Source: DASYKS01 sp035995205 (GTDB taxonomy: Bacteria > Acidobacteriota > Thermoanaerobaculia > Multivoradales > UBA5704). From it: 64,000 nucleotides of DNA. Below the pieces are notes generated by a model that had not been told where the DNA came from, made no database searches, and was given only the letters and a program-made list of their open reading frames with translations. Position numbers and translations under genes: made by a program. Positions 35,598 through 44,615 of the stretch are shown here, in pieces. The stretch spans positions 1 through 64,000 of the forward strand of contig DASYKS010000017.1 in NCBI GenBank assembly GCA_035995205.1, in the 5' to 3' direction. Numbering within the stretch: the first letter of the stretch is position 1; each line of letters opens with the position of its first letter.

Positions 35598-38579
35598 ATG
35601 GCGTTCAGTTTACAGGATCTCGGCCCTCTGTTTGAGTTTCTGAAGCAGATTCTTGGCGACCTTAGGTCCGCCAGCAGTCGATGGTTTCTGGCCGCCGCAG
35701 CTCTCGTCGTCAGCACCCTAGTAATCCTGCAGGGCGATTCTTCACCACTTAGCAACCATCTTTGGGTTCTACCTGCCGCCATGGGAGCAGTTGCGCTGCT
35801 CTGTGCAATGGTTGGCGCTCGTGAATGGTGGAAGTTCCGAAGCAAGGCCACCGAGCCCCTAACGGTGCCTCTCGAGGCTTTGGCTGTGCAACTCTCGAAC
35901 GCTCTAGCGAGTCATGCAACGGCTATCGTTGTTCTACAGGGCACTCCCGGCAGCGGGAAAACTCGTTTTCTTAAAACCATGGTCTTGGCAAGCCATGAGC
36001 AAGGGGCAAAGTACGTCGACTTGGACGGAACTGAGACTCGCGCCGCCCTCCTAAATGAGATCAAAAGTCTTGGCTCCAGTACGTTAATTATATTCGACCA
36101 CTTCAGTCGCTTTCCCTTCACGAGCGATTCTGAGTCGGCCTTTAGCGTACTCTTCGATCGTGTACGACAGTCCGGAAGTCGCCCCTGTGCAGCGAAATTT
36201 GTCGTGGTCTTAGACTTCCCCAATCAATCAGCCTGGAACCGATTCAAAAGTCAATGCACGGCCCTAGAGATTTCGCGCATCGAAACCCTCAATATGCCGC
36301 GGCTACTACCAGCAGGTGCTCATCGTCGACTGGTTCAATCTTTTCCTCAGCTTAAGAAGGGCTTCCTGTGGAAGGTTATCCGTTCAGTTGTTAGGGAATC
36401 GGGGAGTAGTGATATCTCTCCGCTAGACCTCTCAATTCTCCAGGACGAACTCGAAGCACTTTTAGGTATCGGCCTGTCGCCTCGGCGCCTGACAAGTGGA
36501 CATCTTGAGGTGCGAGCCCTGTTTCATGATCAGGTCTCACGTGTAATTGACCAACTGCAGCCTACTTATCGGACCGCGGCATGGAATGCGCTCGGAGCAG
36601 TTGCAAAATCGAGCGATGCAGTTCCGAGGCAAGCCTTGGTGGCTGGAGCATCGAACGGCGGGGTCGACGGTTTCACTGATTGGGTTGATGGTCTTGTTGG
36701 TTCAGTTGTTCGCGCTGTAAGGCAGCCAGCAGGGCTCGCTTTCGAGCCGCTGACTCCGATGATTCGGTCCGGAATCTTATGGCATTTCGACACAGTAGAT
36801 CTCCAGGAAAAGCTTGGTCGAGCGACTTCTCGTTACCTACGGTGGAGCCGCACAAAGAGCAGAAAGGATCTTCTGCGGGGCTCGGATCTGGATGCCGTGA
36901 CCAAGAATCCTAAGGCCTATTCCGACAAAGCCCCAGGATCGGACAATTACGTTTTTCTTTCGATAAACGCAAGGCGTTTGAGGCTGGCTATTGCTTGTGC
37001 TTTGGTGGTCTTTCCTCTCGTATTTGTGCCGGCCCTCCTCTCCAGCCTCCGCCGATATCAGCATCAGGAGGAGATGAAACTCCAGCTCCAGGGGAAGATG
37101 AAGGAATGGGGGCTGCCTCTGGACCTCCCCGAGAATATTGGGCCGCCTATAAAGATCCTTGCGGTTGGAAACCTTGCCGATGACATTGGCTGGCTGCCAG
37201 ATACACTTTGCTATCTTGACGCTTCCCAATCGAAGGTAAGGGAAATTGCATCACTCCCGAAAGGCCTTTTAGGCCTCGCGATTTCGTACGCAGATCTCAC
37301 TCCATCGAAAGTTTTGCCTCGCAATCTTCCGCGAACACTTAAGTATCTTCGCTTTGAAGGGCTCGAATTTCCAACTCTCACAGGGTTGCCGGATGGACTG
37401 GAGGCCTTAGAGATTCGGCCCCAGCAGGGCATCCAGTTCACTGGGCTGCCGAAAGGGCTTCGCCTTCTACGGTTGCATAGTCTTCCGACGGATCTAGACC
37501 TTCATTCTTCATACAGGAATCTTGTTCAGCTGGACGTACTAGAGTCGCCGTACGTGAGCACTGTCGCAAATCTACCGCCTAATTTGAGGATTGCAAGCTT
37601 CTCCGGAACGGGATTGTCCTCCCTGAGCTTTCTACCTGACGAGCTTCAACACTTGGTCCTGGTCGGCAATCAGAATCTAGAGGTGAGCGTACTTCCTAGA
37701 GACCTGAGAACGTTGCGATCGAAGGGGTCGAGATTTAGCCGCGAACTGAGGTGGCCTTCAGGCCTCACTTCGCTTTCATTGGATAGGGTGCCTGCTGTGC
37801 TGCTTCCGACCTCTATTAAAAAGCTCTCACTAGAGGCGCAAACGCAGGAAGAATCACTCGAGATTCCGGAACTCGTATTTCCCGTTGGCCTAACGGATTT
37901 CGAACTGAATGCTCCTGCTGCGCTGTCTCGCCTAGTTCTGCCGAATTCCGTCCGGACGCTCACTTTACGTTGGGTGGGCGAAAACGTACTGTCGGGACTT
38001 AACTTGGCGAATGTTCGGAACCTCACTATCGGTGAGATCGGTCCTGCCAGGGGTAGGGACTTGACCCCCAAGGGAGGATTTGCGGTTTTGCCGAAGGATG
38101 TGGAAAGCCTGACTCTGACAGGCAGTATCGAAAGGCTCGCGCCCATTGTTGGTCTTGAGGAGCTGAGAAAACTGAAAGTTCGATCGGAACTACTTGTGGA
38201 GCTTCCAGATCTCCCGCCTAATCTCCGGGAGCTTGACCTAACTGACTGCCTTTCTTTGAACAAACTTCCTAATTTGCCAGAGAACCTTCAGTCGCTCAAG
38301 CTGAGAAACGTACCCGTGGTCTCCGAGGTAAAACTGCCATCTAGTCTCGAATATCTCGACATTGCCGGAAGCGGGGTACGCGTCATTCCTAATTGGCCTT
38401 CGCGTCTTGAGGTTCTCGTTCTGAGCGAGGGGCAGTTAGCCGCACTTCGGCAGGTTCCGAGAGGTCTTCATACTCTTCTTGTGACTGATGGCCTTGCCGT
38501 ATCGGGACTGTCACTCGGTATTGACGGTGAGATCGATGTTTCGAAGGAGATCGAGGAGGCGTGCGCAGATTCCCTGTGA
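35598..38579 (+). CDS. Membrane-anchored P-loop NTPase with C-terminal leucine-rich repeats (NLR-like)
   Basis: This 993-residue protein has two N-terminal transmembrane helices (about 29-45 and 54-74) and a P-loop NTPase with Walker A GTPGSGKT (115-122) and a Walker B-like LIIFDHFS. A helical region follows, then a third transmembrane helix near 460-482. From about 510 to 980 there are leucine-rich repeats of the short LPxxLxxLxL type (LPKGLLGLAIS, LPDGLEALEIR, LPPNLRELDL, LPENLQSLKL). The NTPase-then-LRR order is that of STAND/NLR immune receptors. Some bacterial relatives defend against phage, but here this is inferred from architecture. No effector domain is recognised; membrane segments could play that part. 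Low GC suggests transfer. Confidence 0.75.
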   Translation: MAFSLQDLGPLFEFLKQILGDLRSASSRWFLAAAALVVSTLVILQGDSSPLSNHLWVLPAAMGAVALLCAMVGAREWWKFRSKATEPLTVPLEALAVQLSNALASHATAIVVLQGTPGSGKTRFLKTMVLASHEQGAKYVDLDGTETRAALLNEIKSLGSSTLIIFDHFSRFPFTSDSESAFSVLFDRVRQSGSRPCAAKFVVVLDFPNQSAWNRFKSQCTALEISRIETLNMPRLLPAGAHRRLVQSFPQLKKGFLWKVIRSVVRESGSSDISPLDLSILQDELEALLGIGLSPRRLTSGHLEVRALFHDQVSRVIDQLQPTYRTAAWNALGAVAKSSDAVPRQALVAGASNGGVDGFTDWVDGLVGSVVRAVRQPAGLAFEPLTPMIRSGILWHFDTVDLQEKLGRATSRYLRWSRTKSRKDLLRGSDLDAVTKNPKAYSDKAPGSDNYVFLSINARRLRLAIACALVVFPLVFVPALLSSLRRYQHQEEMKLQLQGKMKEWGLPLDLPENIGPPIKILAVGNLADDIGWLPDTLCYLDASQSKVREIASLPKGLLGLAISYADLTPSKVLPRNLPRTLKYLRFEGLEFPTLTGLPDGLEALEIRPQQGIQFTGLPKGLRLLRLHSLPTDLDLHSSYRNLVQLDVLESPYVSTVANLPPNLRIASFSGTGLSSLSFLPDELQHLVLVGNQNLEVSVLPRDLRTLRSKGSRFSRELRWPSGLTSLSLDRVPAVLLPTSIKKLSLEAQTQEESLEIPELVFPVGLTDFELNAPAALSRLVLPNSVRTLTLRWVGENVLSGLNLANVRNLTIGEIGPARGRDLTPKGGFAVLPKDVESLTLTGSIERLAPIVGLEELRKLKVRSELLVELPDLPPNLRELDLTDCLSLNKLPNLPENLQSLKLRNVPVVSEVKLPSSLEYLDIAGSGVRVIPNWPSRLEVLVLSEGQLAALRQVPRGLHTLLVTDGLAVSGLSLGIDGEIDVSKEIEEACADSL

Positions 38580-38648
38580 TAGCCGAGAGAGCGCGGTCCG
38601 GTTCGGCTCGCTTGGTCCCCGGGGAGAGCGCGCTGGTCAAGAATACAT

Positions 38649-38677
38649 TTGACACCACCCCCGCGCTCGGTTAGCCT
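38649..38677 (+). promoter_or_regulatory. Sigma-70-type promoter of metH
   Basis: A perfect -35 box TTGACA (38649-38654) is followed after 17 bp by TAGCCT (38672-38677), which fits a weak -10 box. A start of transcription near 38684 would begin right at the riboswitch aptamer, which supports the call. Confidence 0.6.
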
Positions 38678-38682
38678 TTCGT

Positions 38683-38786
38683 CAGCATTGCGAGAGGCTC
38701 CGCCAAAAAGCGCGGGGCACGGCAACCTGGGGCGGACACCCAAGGTGCCATCCTGTTCGGGAAGAGCTGGACCGGGCAGGGATGCG
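38683..38786 (+). ncRNA. SAM-responsive riboswitch aptamer (SAM-I/SAM-IV clan)
   Basis: The clan's two SAM-binding segments are present in order: CGGCAACC (38720-38727) and AAGGTGCCATCC (38742-38753). Between them CCTGGG pairs with CCCAAGG. GCAT near 38685 can pair with ATGC near 38782 as P1, and CCTGTTCGG pairs with CCGGGCAGG as a further stem, as in SAM-IV. It precedes metH and is followed by a terminator, so high SAM should shut down methionine synthesis. The exact subclass is not certain. Confidence 0.75.
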
Positions 38787-38828
38787 GCCGATTCGAACGA
38801 ATCGGCAACGAACTGTCCGCGGCGCCAA

Positions 38829-38868
38829 GAAAGCCCGTTCTCGCGATGTCGGCGATGCGGGCTTTTTT
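38829..38868 (+). terminator. Intrinsic terminator of the SAM riboswitch
   Basis: AAGCCCG (38831-38837) pairs with CGGGCTT (38858-38864) and is followed by a run of T to 38868. A further palindrome, GCCGATTCG/CGAATCGGC near 38787-38806, lies between aptamer and terminator and may form the alternative structure. An apparent ATG at 38846 falls inside this hairpin and is not the metH start. Confidence 0.7.
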
Positions 38869-38893
38869 GCTGGCCCGGGAAAGTGCAGAGAGC

Positions 38894-41800
38894 ATGGCGA
38901 TCCTCATAGCCCCCGTGGAGATTCCGATCCCGACCCAGCCGGCGGATCTCGAAAGCCGACGCGCGCTCCTTCTCGAAGCCCTGGCCGAGCGCATCCTGGT
39001 GCTCGACGGAGCGACCGGCACGGCGCTCCAGGCAGCGGACCTGTCCGCCGCGGATTTCGGCGGCCCCGAGCTGGAAGGGTGCAACGAGAACCTCTGCCTC
39101 ACCCGGCCGGACGTCGTCGACGGAGTCCACGAGCGTTACCTTCGGGCCGGCTGCGACGTGGTCGAGACCGACTCGTTCGGCGGTACCCCCCTGGTGCTCG
39201 CCGAATACGGCCTCGCCGATCAGGCGTTCGAGCTCAACCGCCTGTCGGCCGCGATCGCTCGCGCCGCCTGCGCCCGTTGGGATTCACCCGGCAAGCCGCG
39301 TTTCGTCGCGGGCTCGATGGGACCGACGACGCGCGCGATCTCGGTCACCGGCAACGTCACGTTCGAAGAGTTGCAGGAGACCTTCCGCATCCAGGCGCTC
39401 GGGCTGATGGCCGGCGGCGCCGATTATCTGCTGCTCGAAACCGCGCAGGACACGCGGAACGTCAAGGCCGGCCTGATCGGCATCGAAGAGGCGTTCGCCC
39501 AGGCCGGTTGGCGGATTCCGGTCGCCGTCTCCGCGACCTTCGAGACCACCGGTACGATGCTCGGCGGACAGGACGCCGAAGCGCTGATCGCCTCGGTCGC
39601 CCACGCCGACCTGCTCTATCTCGGAATCAACTGCGCCACCGGCCCGGAGCGGATGACCGACCCGTTGCGCACGCTCGCCGAGCTTTCCCAGGTGCGGGTG
39701 GCCTGCGTGCCGAACGCCGGCCTGCCCGACGAGGACGGCTGCTACCGCGAAGGCCCCGAAGTGTTCGAGAAGGTGTTCGGCCGCTTTTTGGACGCCGGCT
39801 GGCTCAACCTGGTCGGCGGCTGTTGCGGCACGACCGACGCGCACGTTCGCGCCTTGGTCGCGCTGGTCGAAGGGCGCCACCCGCGCGCCGTGCCGCATCA
39901 CCATCGGGGATGGGTCTCCGGCCTCGAAGCGGTCGAGCTGACCGCCGACAACCGGCCGCTCCTGGTGGGCGAACGGACCAACGTTTTAGGAAGCCGGAAG
40001 TTCAAACGCCTGATCGCGTCGGGCGAGATCGAAGCCGCCGCGGAGGTTGGCCGCGCCCAGGTCCGTGCGGGAGCCCAGGTGCTCGACGTCTGCCTCCAGG
40101 ATCCCGATCGCGACGAGCGCAGGGACGTCGAGGCGTTCCTCGGCCGGCTGATCCGCCTGGTCAAGGCGCCGTTGATGATCGATTCGACCGACGCTCAGGT
40201 AATGGCGCGGGCGCTCACCTACTGCCAGGGCAAGTCGATCCTCAACTCGATCAATCTCGAAGACGGCCGCGTCCGCTTCGACCGGGTGGTGCCGATGGCG
40301 AAGAGCTTCGGCGCCGCGCTGGTGGTCGGCACGATCGACGAGAAGGGGATGGCGGTCACGGTCGAGCGCAAGGTCGAGATCGCCCGACGGAGCTTCCACC
40401 TGCTGACCGACGAGTTCGGCATCCCCCCGGAGGACATCTGGTGGGACGCCCTGGTCTTTCCCTGCGGCACGGGAGACGCGGCCTACATCGGCTCCGCGGC
40501 TCAAACGATCGCGGGGGTGGCCGCGCTCAAAGAACAGTTCCCGGCCAGCCAGACAATCCTTGGAGTGAGCAACGTCAGCTTCGGCCTGCCGGAAGCCGGG
40601 CGCGAGGTGCTCAACTCGGTCTTCCTCTACCACGCCACGAAAGCCGGGCTCGACGCGGCGATCGTCAACACGGAAAAGCTTGCCCGCTACGCCGACATCC
40701 CGGAAGAGGAGCGCGCTCTTTCCGAGGCGCTGATCTTCCTGCCGCCCGGCGACGTCGAAGAGTCGGAGCGGGCGGTCACCGCGTTTACCGCCTATTTCCG
40801 CGGCCGGACCGCCACCGCCCGCACGGAGCTGCGGGCCGACCTGCCGCTCGAACAGCGGATCGCCCGCGCGGTGGTTGAAGGCTCGAAGGAGGGGCTGGAA
40901 GCGGATCTCGAAGCCGCCCTCGCCGATCCGCGCTGGCCGGCGCCGCTCGATCTGATCAACGGCCCGCTGATGGCCGGCATGGCCGAGGTCGGCCGCCTGT
41001 TCAACGACAACCAGTTGATCGTGGCTGAGGTGCTCCAGAGCGCCGAAGTGATGAAGGCCGCGGTGTCGTTCCTCGAGCTGCGGATGGAAAAGGTCGAGGG
41101 AAGCACGCGCGGCCGAATTCTACTCGCGACGGTCAAGGGGGACGTCCACGACATCGGCAAGAACCTGGTCGACATCATCCTGTCGAACAACGGGTTCGAG
41201 GTGATCAACCTCGGGATCAAGGTGCCCTCCGAGCGGCTGATCGACGGCGTGCGCGAGCACAATCCGGATCTGATCGGCCTCTCCGGCCTGCTGGTCAAAT
41301 CGGCGCAGCAGATGGTGATCACGGCGGACGACCTGAAGGTCGCGGGCATCAACATTCCCCTGATCGTCGGGGGCGCCGCGCTTACCCGCCGGTTCACCCA
41401 CCGAAAGATCGCTCCGGCCTACGGCGGGCTATGCACCTACGCCAAGGACGCCATGCACGGCCTGTCGCTCGTCGAACGGCTGACCGATCCGGCCGCCTTC
41501 CCCGCGCTCGAACGCGAAGTGGCGGAGATCCAAGCCGCCGACCGGGTGGACACGGTGGAGATCGTCACGTCGGGCGCTGGAGTGACGGCCGCGCCCGCCA
41601 TCGTCCGGCGCGATCTGCCGGTTCCCGCTCCGCCGGACTTCGACCGCCACGTGGAAGACCTCGATCTCGACAAGGTGTGGAGCTTCCTCAATCCGCAGAT
41701 GGTCTACGGCAAGCACCTCGGCCTGCGCGGCTCGGTACGAAAGCTCGAAGAGGCGGGGGACGAACGGCTGGCCAAGCTCCGCGCCCTGATCGAAGAGCTT

Positions 41801-42391
41801 CAGGAGATCGGCCGCGAAGGCGCGATCCACGCCCGAGCGGTCTGGCGCTTCTTCCCCGCCGAGACGGAAGGGGACCGGATCGCGCTACGTTGCCCGGAGA
41901 CCCGATCGATCGCCGCGGAATGGACCTTCCCGCGCCAAGCCCGCGACGGCGGCCTCTGCCTCGCGGACTACGTGCTCCCGGGCGATTCGATCGCCCTGTT
42001 CGTGACCACCGCGGGAGAAGGGGTCCGCGAGCGGGTCGAAACCTGGAAAAAGAACGGCGAGTACCTGAAGAGCCACGCCTTCGCGGCCCTCGCCTTAGAA
42101 ACCGCCGAGGCCGCCGCCGAATACCTCCACCATCGGCTGCGCACCGAGTGGGGCTTCCCCGACCCCCCCGACCTGCCTATGATCGATCAACTCGCCGCCC
42201 GCTACCGAGGCAAGCGCTACAGCTTCGGCTACCCCGCCTGCCCCGACCTCGCCTTCCAGCGCAACCTGTTCGCGGCGCTAGCCCCCGAGGAGATTGGGGT
42301 CCATCTCACCGAGGGAGACATGATGGACCCGGAGGCGAGCGTTTCGGCGCTCGTCTTCCAGCATCCGGACGCGCGGTATTTCGGCGTTTAG
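38894..42391 (+). CDS. metH: Cobalamin-dependent methionine synthase
   Basis: The 1165-residue enzyme has all modules in order. First is the homocysteine domain with zinc Cys in INCATG and VGGCCGTTDAH. Then come the pterin (methyl-tetrahydrofolate) domain (RPLLVGERTNVLGSRKFK), the cap domain, and the B12 domain with DVHDIGKN near residue 750. The C-terminal reactivation domain follows, with EWGFPDPPDLPMIDQLAARYRGKRYSFGYPACPDL. Length is close to E. coli MetH (1227), so reductive reactivation with SAM should work. ATG 38894 is chosen because the earlier ATG lies in the terminator hairpin. Control is by the SAM riboswitch. Confidence 0.96.
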   Translation: MAILIAPVEIPIPTQPADLESRRALLLEALAERILVLDGATGTALQAADLSAADFGGPELEGCNENLCLTRPDVVDGVHERYLRAGCDVVETDSFGGTPLVLAEYGLADQAFELNRLSAAIARAACARWDSPGKPRFVAGSMGPTTRAISVTGNVTFEELQETFRIQALGLMAGGADYLLLETAQDTRNVKAGLIGIEEAFAQAGWRIPVAVSATFETTGTMLGGQDAEALIASVAHADLLYLGINCATGPERMTDPLRTLAELSQVRVACVPNAGLPDEDGCYREGPEVFEKVFGRFLDAGWLNLVGGCCGTTDAHVRALVALVEGRHPRAVPHHHRGWVSGLEAVELTADNRPLLVGERTNVLGSRKFKRLIASGEIEAAAEVGRAQVRAGAQVLDVCLQDPDRDERRDVEAFLGRLIRLVKAPLMIDSTDAQVMARALTYCQGKSILNSINLEDGRVRFDRVVPMAKSFGAALVVGTIDEKGMAVTVERKVEIARRSFHLLTDEFGIPPEDIWWDALVFPCGTGDAAYIGSAAQTIAGVAALKEQFPASQTILGVSNVSFGLPEAGREVLNSVFLYHATKAGLDAAIVNTEKLARYADIPEEERALSEALIFLPPGDVEESERAVTAFTAYFRGRTATARTELRADLPLEQRIARAVVEGSKEGLEADLEAALADPRWPAPLDLINGPLMAGMAEVGRLFNDNQLIVAEVLQSAEVMKAAVSFLELRMEKVEGSTRGRILLATVKGDVHDIGKNLVDIILSNNGFEVINLGIKVPSERLIDGVREHNPDLIGLSGLLVKSAQQMVITADDLKVAGINIPLIVGGAALTRRFTHRKIAPAYGGLCTYAKDAMHGLSLVERLTDPAAFPALEREVAEIQAADRVDTVEIVTSGAGVTAAPAIVRRDLPVPAPPDFDRHVEDLDLDKVWSFLNPQMVYGKHLGLRGSVRKLEEAGDERLAKLRALIEELQEIGREGAIHARAVWRFFPAETEGDRIALRCPETRSIAAEWTFPRQARDGGLCLADYVLPGDSIALFVTTAGEGVRERVETWKKNGEYLKSHAFAALALETAEAAAEYLHHRLRTEWGFPDPPDLPMIDQLAARYRGKRYSFGYPACPDLAFQRNLFAALAPEEIGVHLTEGDMMDPEASVSALVFQHPDARYFGV

Positions 42392-42480
42392 GGGCTGCAC
42401 GCTAGGGAGGTGGCTTCACGCGACTCTGCCTTGGAAGACTTAGTAGCTTTGATTCCAAGTACTCCGCGGCCCTACGGTAC

Positions 42481-42885
42481 TTACTCGGGCTGTTTCACAG
42501 CGTCTAACGACGCTTGTGGAGATGGGCTCGTCATGTCGGCGGCCGGTTCCTCTTCGTTTGTGCTTCGGATTTGTTCGATTGCCTCCAACATTTCCCGATA
42601 GCTCGGGTCGATAGCCAACCGGAGTGCCTCAATGTCGTTCCTAATTAGATCCAGGTTCAACTCAACCTGATCGCGGTGAAGATCTTCTTTCATCTCGCGT
42701 ATAAATGTGTCCGTTTTTGAAAGTACCTCTCCGAGAGCCGCGTCTGCTTTGAGAGTACTTTCCGCGAGATTCACAAAAGGAGCTGCAAGGGATCTCTTCC
42801 ATTTCTCGAAGCCGCGAAACAGTAAGAGGTCGATTACCGCAGTTGTGATAAAGGCTAACCCGAGCTGGCTAATAAGCTCGGGCAA
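42481..42885 (-). CDS. Hypothetical membrane-tethered coiled-coil protein
   Basis: This 134-residue protein has one N-terminal hydrophobic helix (LGLAFITTAVIDLLLF). A long helical part follows with heptad-like spacing (ADAALGEVLSKTDTFIREMKEDL, EALRLAIDPSYREMLEAIEQIR), and then a disordered tail. No family is recognised. It overlaps the DUF2283-like gene by 31 bp, so the two are coupled. Base composition is lower in GC than in metH. Confidence 0.55.
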   Translation of the reverse strand: MPELISQLGLAFITTAVIDLLLFRGFEKWKRSLAAPFVNLAESTLKADAALGEVLSKTDTFIREMKEDLHRDQVELNLDLIRNDIEALRLAIDPSYREMLEAIEQIRSTNEEEPAADMTSPSPQASLDAVKQPE

Positions 42886-43085
42886 GAGAGCCCAAGAACC
42901 ACTGTCTGTGGTGCGGTGATCTCGATTCCCAAGGGTAAGCCATCCGAGGCGGAGTCCACCACCAGTAGTCCGTCCGATGAGGCCACGGTCCTGGCGCTTT
43001 TCTGGCCGGGGAGATGCGAAAGATGCAGGTACGCCGCGAAGGGCCGGCCCTTTCGGTAGGTGACTTGTAGTGCTCGTTCCGTCAT
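42855..43085 (-). CDS. DUF2283-like small protein
   Basis: The 76-residue product has the DUF2283 pattern: VTYRKGRPFAAYLHL, then TVASSDGLLVVDSASDG and PLGIEI. Such proteins are often second genes after DUF4258 toxins and act as likely antitoxins. The start overlaps the end of a short upstream frame (ATGA), and the end overlaps the membrane protein gene. Confidence 0.55.
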   Translation of the reverse strand: MTERALQVTYRKGRPFAAYLHLSHLPGQKSARTVASSDGLLVVDSASDGLPLGIEITAPQTVVLGLSCPSLLASSG

Positions 43086-43297
43086 TCGGACACTTGGAAT
43101 TTCGTCACTACGACGAGCAGGGTCGAGTTGGATCGTAACAAAACGGTCGCCGGAAATCCGCGCGGCGCATCCTCGCGCCGGAGTTGGTCGTCAAAGCAGG
43201 CTCTGGCAACTAGGGCGGTGGCTGCTGTACTGTTCGAAGCATGACTAGGAGCTACACCGCGCGGTACTCGAAGATCGACTCCGGCTATATGGGACAA
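43082..43297 (-). pseudogene. Possible remnant of a toxin gene before the DUF2283 gene
   Basis: The frame that ends at 43082 overlaps the DUF2283 start by 4 bp, the arrangement expected for a toxin-antitoxin operon. Only about 40 C-terminal residues look protein-like (FPATVLLRSNSTLLVVVTKF), and the rest runs into the start of the opposite-strand hicB. It may be the truncated end of a DUF4258-type gene. This is weakly supported. Confidence 0.25.
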
Positions 43298-43480
43298 CTC
43301 GTCGAATGGCCTGAGGTGGTGACGGAGGGCAGCGACATCGAGGATTGTCGCTCGATGCTGCGCGACGCCTTACAGGAAATGACCCTGGCCTACCAGGAAC
43401 TGGGCAAAGAGATGCCCGCGGGGAACGACCTCTTCGAGCCGTTGTCCGTCGAGCTGGAGCATGTCCGTAAAACGGCGTGA
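43241..43480 (+). CDS. hicB: HicB-type antitoxin
   Basis: The 79-residue protein has the partial RNase-H fold of HicB: SYTARYSKIDSGYMGQLVEWPEVVTEGSDIEDCRSMLRDAL. Its C-terminal DNA-binding tail is short (LEHVRKTA), as in compact members. It overlaps hicA by 20 bp. Order is antitoxin first, which occurs in many HicBA pairs. Confidence 0.88.
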   Translation: MTRSYTARYSKIDSGYMGQLVEWPEVVTEGSDIEDCRSMLRDALQEMTLAYQELGKEMPAGNDLFEPLSVELEHVRKTA

Positions 43481-43649
43481 CCTGGTCCGGTACCTGGAGC
43501 AGAACGGCTTTCGCCTGCTCCGGGAAGGCGCGAATCACTCCATTTACACGAATGACTCGAAGACGCTTCCGGTCAAGCGACATGCGCAGATCGATCGGAT
43601 CACGGCCAACGAGATCTGCAAACAGGCGGGCTTGCCGCCTCGCTTCTGA
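43461..43649 (+). CDS. hicA: HicA-type mRNA interferase toxin
   Basis: The 62-residue protein has the double-stranded-RNA-binding-like HicA fold: KRRDLVRYLEQNGFRLLREGANHSIYTN, with the catalytic His in GANHSIY, then TLPVKRHAQIDRITANEICKQAGL. HicA cuts mRNAs when freed from HicB. All expected positions are present. Confidence 0.9.
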   Translation: MSVKRRDLVRYLEQNGFRLLREGANHSIYTNDSKTLPVKRHAQIDRITANEICKQAGLPPRF

Positions 43650-43792
43650 TCCTGTCGGTAAGCCAGGTCACCTCCTGCATAGCGGAACCAACTCGGCGCC
43701 ACGACGAAATGGCAGTTGACCCGGAAGGGGCTTCCCGCTGCAGTGGCGCGGTTCCTAAAGCGTAACACTCGGCGGGGGATCTGCTGAGGCCG

Positions 43793-43816
43793 AAAAAGGG
43801 GGCTCTCGCCCCCCTT
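43793..43816 (-). terminator. Intrinsic terminator of the downstream secreted-protein gene
   Basis: On the minus strand GGGGGGCGAGAGCCCCC is followed by TTTTT, a G-C stem with a short loop and T-run, about 35 bp after the stop of the gene at 43851. It lies between that gene and the convergent hicBA. Confidence 0.7.
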
Positions 43817-43850
43817 CGCGTCGATCGGAAACGGGAGACTTCGAGACCGC

Positions 43851-44615
43851 TCAGCCGCAGTTCTGGTGGTAGGTCGAGCAACTGCCAACGCACTCCGGGC
43901 CGTTTATCGCGTTGCCGCAGATGCCCTGCTCGGCGCACTTGTAGCCGTCGTCGCTGCATGGCTCGCATGACAAGGACTCAGTGTGCCAACAGTACCCGAC
44001 CTTCTCGTTGAGACCGCCACAGGCCGTGGGGCAGTTCTGCGCTCCGCTGGGCGTTCCCCAGCACGTGGGATAGCCATCAGGACAGCTTTCGAAATGGAGG
44101 AAAAGACTCACCGCCTCGAAGGATGCGGGCAGTGAGGGGGCCGCTGTAGGCAGCCAGCTGGCCGCCCCGACCGGCCTCCGGTCGGCGAGAACTTTGGCGC
44201 GGTAGGTCAAAGTGCCGCGGCGAGCGTTGTACCGGGGATCGCTCAGCTCCACGACCACGCTCCGTCCGAGCTGGCCCGGGGAGGTCGGGTTCACCGAGGC
44301 TGTCGGCGGGCGGGCACCCGCAAAGAAGGGCGGGAGGAATTCCTCGGTCGCGACAACGCCCGCCGCACGCTCCGAACCGCTGGAGAAATACACCGTGGAG
44401 CCGCTGACGTCCTGGAGCGTCAGAAGGTACTCGTTCGGCTTCCCCTTTCCGACCGGCTTGAAGGTTCCATGGCTCGCGGTCTGAACGTATGTCGCCATCT
44501 CGCCTCCGGCGAGCGCCGATTGCGCGGACTGGGGTGCCTTTTCGCCGGCCCTCGCACCGCCGGCGACCAGTAGACACGTTCCTGCGACGACCCAACTCAA
44601 GCTCCAACTCTTCAT
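43851..44615 (-). CDS. Secreted protein with Cys-rich C-terminus
   Basis: The 254-residue precursor has a signal peptide (MKSWSLSWVVAGTCLLVAGGARA). A beta-rich domain follows with VQTASHGTFKPV, LTLQDVSGSTVYFSSGSERAAGVVATEEF and VVVELSDPRYN, a combination seen in small secreted bacterial domains of unknown role. The last 70 residues hold about 14 Cys in pairs, suggesting a disulfide-knotted end. ATG 44615 with GGAGAGGCC-like spacing sets the start. A clear terminator follows. Confidence 0.7.
   Translation of the reverse strand: MKSWSLSWVVAGTCLLVAGGARAGEKAPQSAQSALAGGEMATYVQTASHGTFKPVGKGKPNEYLLTLQDVSGSTVYFSSGSERAAGVVATEEFLPPFFAGARPPTASVNPTSPGQLGRSVVVELSDPRYNARRGTLTYRAKVLADRRPVGAASWLPTAAPSLPASFEAVSLFLHFESCPDGYPTCWGTPSGAQNCPTACGGLNEKVGYCWHTESLSCEPCSDDGYKCAEQGICGNAINGPECVGSCSTYHQNCG

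Noticed and set aside
38846..38893. Earlier ATG for metH
   Set aside because: It lies inside the riboswitch terminator hairpin and would tie the start codon into that structure; ATG 38894 fits better.
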